Source: Betaproteobacteria bacterium (GTDB lineage: Bacteria > Pseudomonadota > Gammaproteobacteria > Burkholderiales > Burkholderiaceae_C). From it: a DNA stretch of 34,979 nucleotides. The position numbers and the translations under genes were made by a program. The notes under the pieces were generated by a model that was given only the letters and a program-made list of their open reading frames with translations, made no database searches and was not told the origin of the DNA. The stretch is taken from assembly GCA_009918225.1 (NCBI GenBank), contig RGEP01000002.1, positions 1 through 34,979 of the forward strand, given 5' to 3'. Shown here one piece after another: positions 34,793 through 34,979 of this stretch. How positions within the stretch are numbered: the stretch's first letter is position 1; each line of letters starts with the position of its first letter.

Positions 34793-34979
34793 ATGACCAC
34801 TCTCGTCGTTGCCGAACACGACCATGCGTCCCTCAAGGGCGCCACCCTCAACGCCGTTACGGCGGCCTTGGCCTGTGGGTCCGAGGTTCATGTGCTGGTG
34901 GCCGGCTGTGATGCTGCAGCGGCCGCACAGCAGGCCGCACAGGTGTCCGGTGTGACCAAGGTCTTGCATGCCGACCATG
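34793..34979 (+). CDS. etfA: Electron transfer flavoprotein alpha subunit, N-terminal fragment (runs off window)
   Basis: MTTLVVAEHDHASLKGATLNAVTAALACGSEVHVLVAGCDAAAAAQQAAQVSGVTKVLHADH, downstream of etfB. Confidence 0.9.
   Translation, partial: MTTLVVAEHDHASLKGATLNAVTAALACGSEVHVLVAGCDAAAAAQQAAQVSGVTKVLHADH

Overview
The window is most of a photosynthesis gene cluster (PGC) from a high-GC, probably betaproteobacterial (Burkholderiales/Rubrivivax-like) anoxygenic phototroph, plus flanking housekeeping genes. On the + strand: the 3' end of pufM, then pufC, crtA, crtD and crtC. On the - strand is a tightly packed ~17 kb array, read from bchF down: bchF-bchN-bchB-bchH-bchL-bchM-lhaA/pucC-like-puhA-puhB-puhC-acsF-puhE-crtI-crtB-small ORF. 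Back on the + strand: aerR/ppaA-like, ppsR/crtJ, bchG, a pucC-family MFS gene, bchP, tspO and a HiPIP gene. Outside the core are two lipoprotein genes (one with PKD-like repeats), tRNA-Leu(UAA), a UMF1-type MFS gene, murI, etfB and the start of etfA. The main points for a second look are: (1) a crtI/crtB junction where the C-terminus of CrtI and the N-terminus of CrtB both appear to be missing; (2) crtC has no usable start codon near its conserved N-terminus and overlaps crtD deeply; (3) matching PpsR/CrtJ-type operators at bchF and bchG, whose half-site TTGACA is also the -35 box and whose -10 box lies 6-8 nt before ATG, suggesting leaderless mRNAs; (4) at bchG a second TGT-N12-ACA palindrome exactly 8 bp away; (5) an MFS gene whose ATG begins 4 nt after the CCA end of a tRNA-Leu. 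I found no CRISPR array, transposon or clearly novel multi-gene system. All identifications come from reading the sequence and recalling protein families; no search was run.
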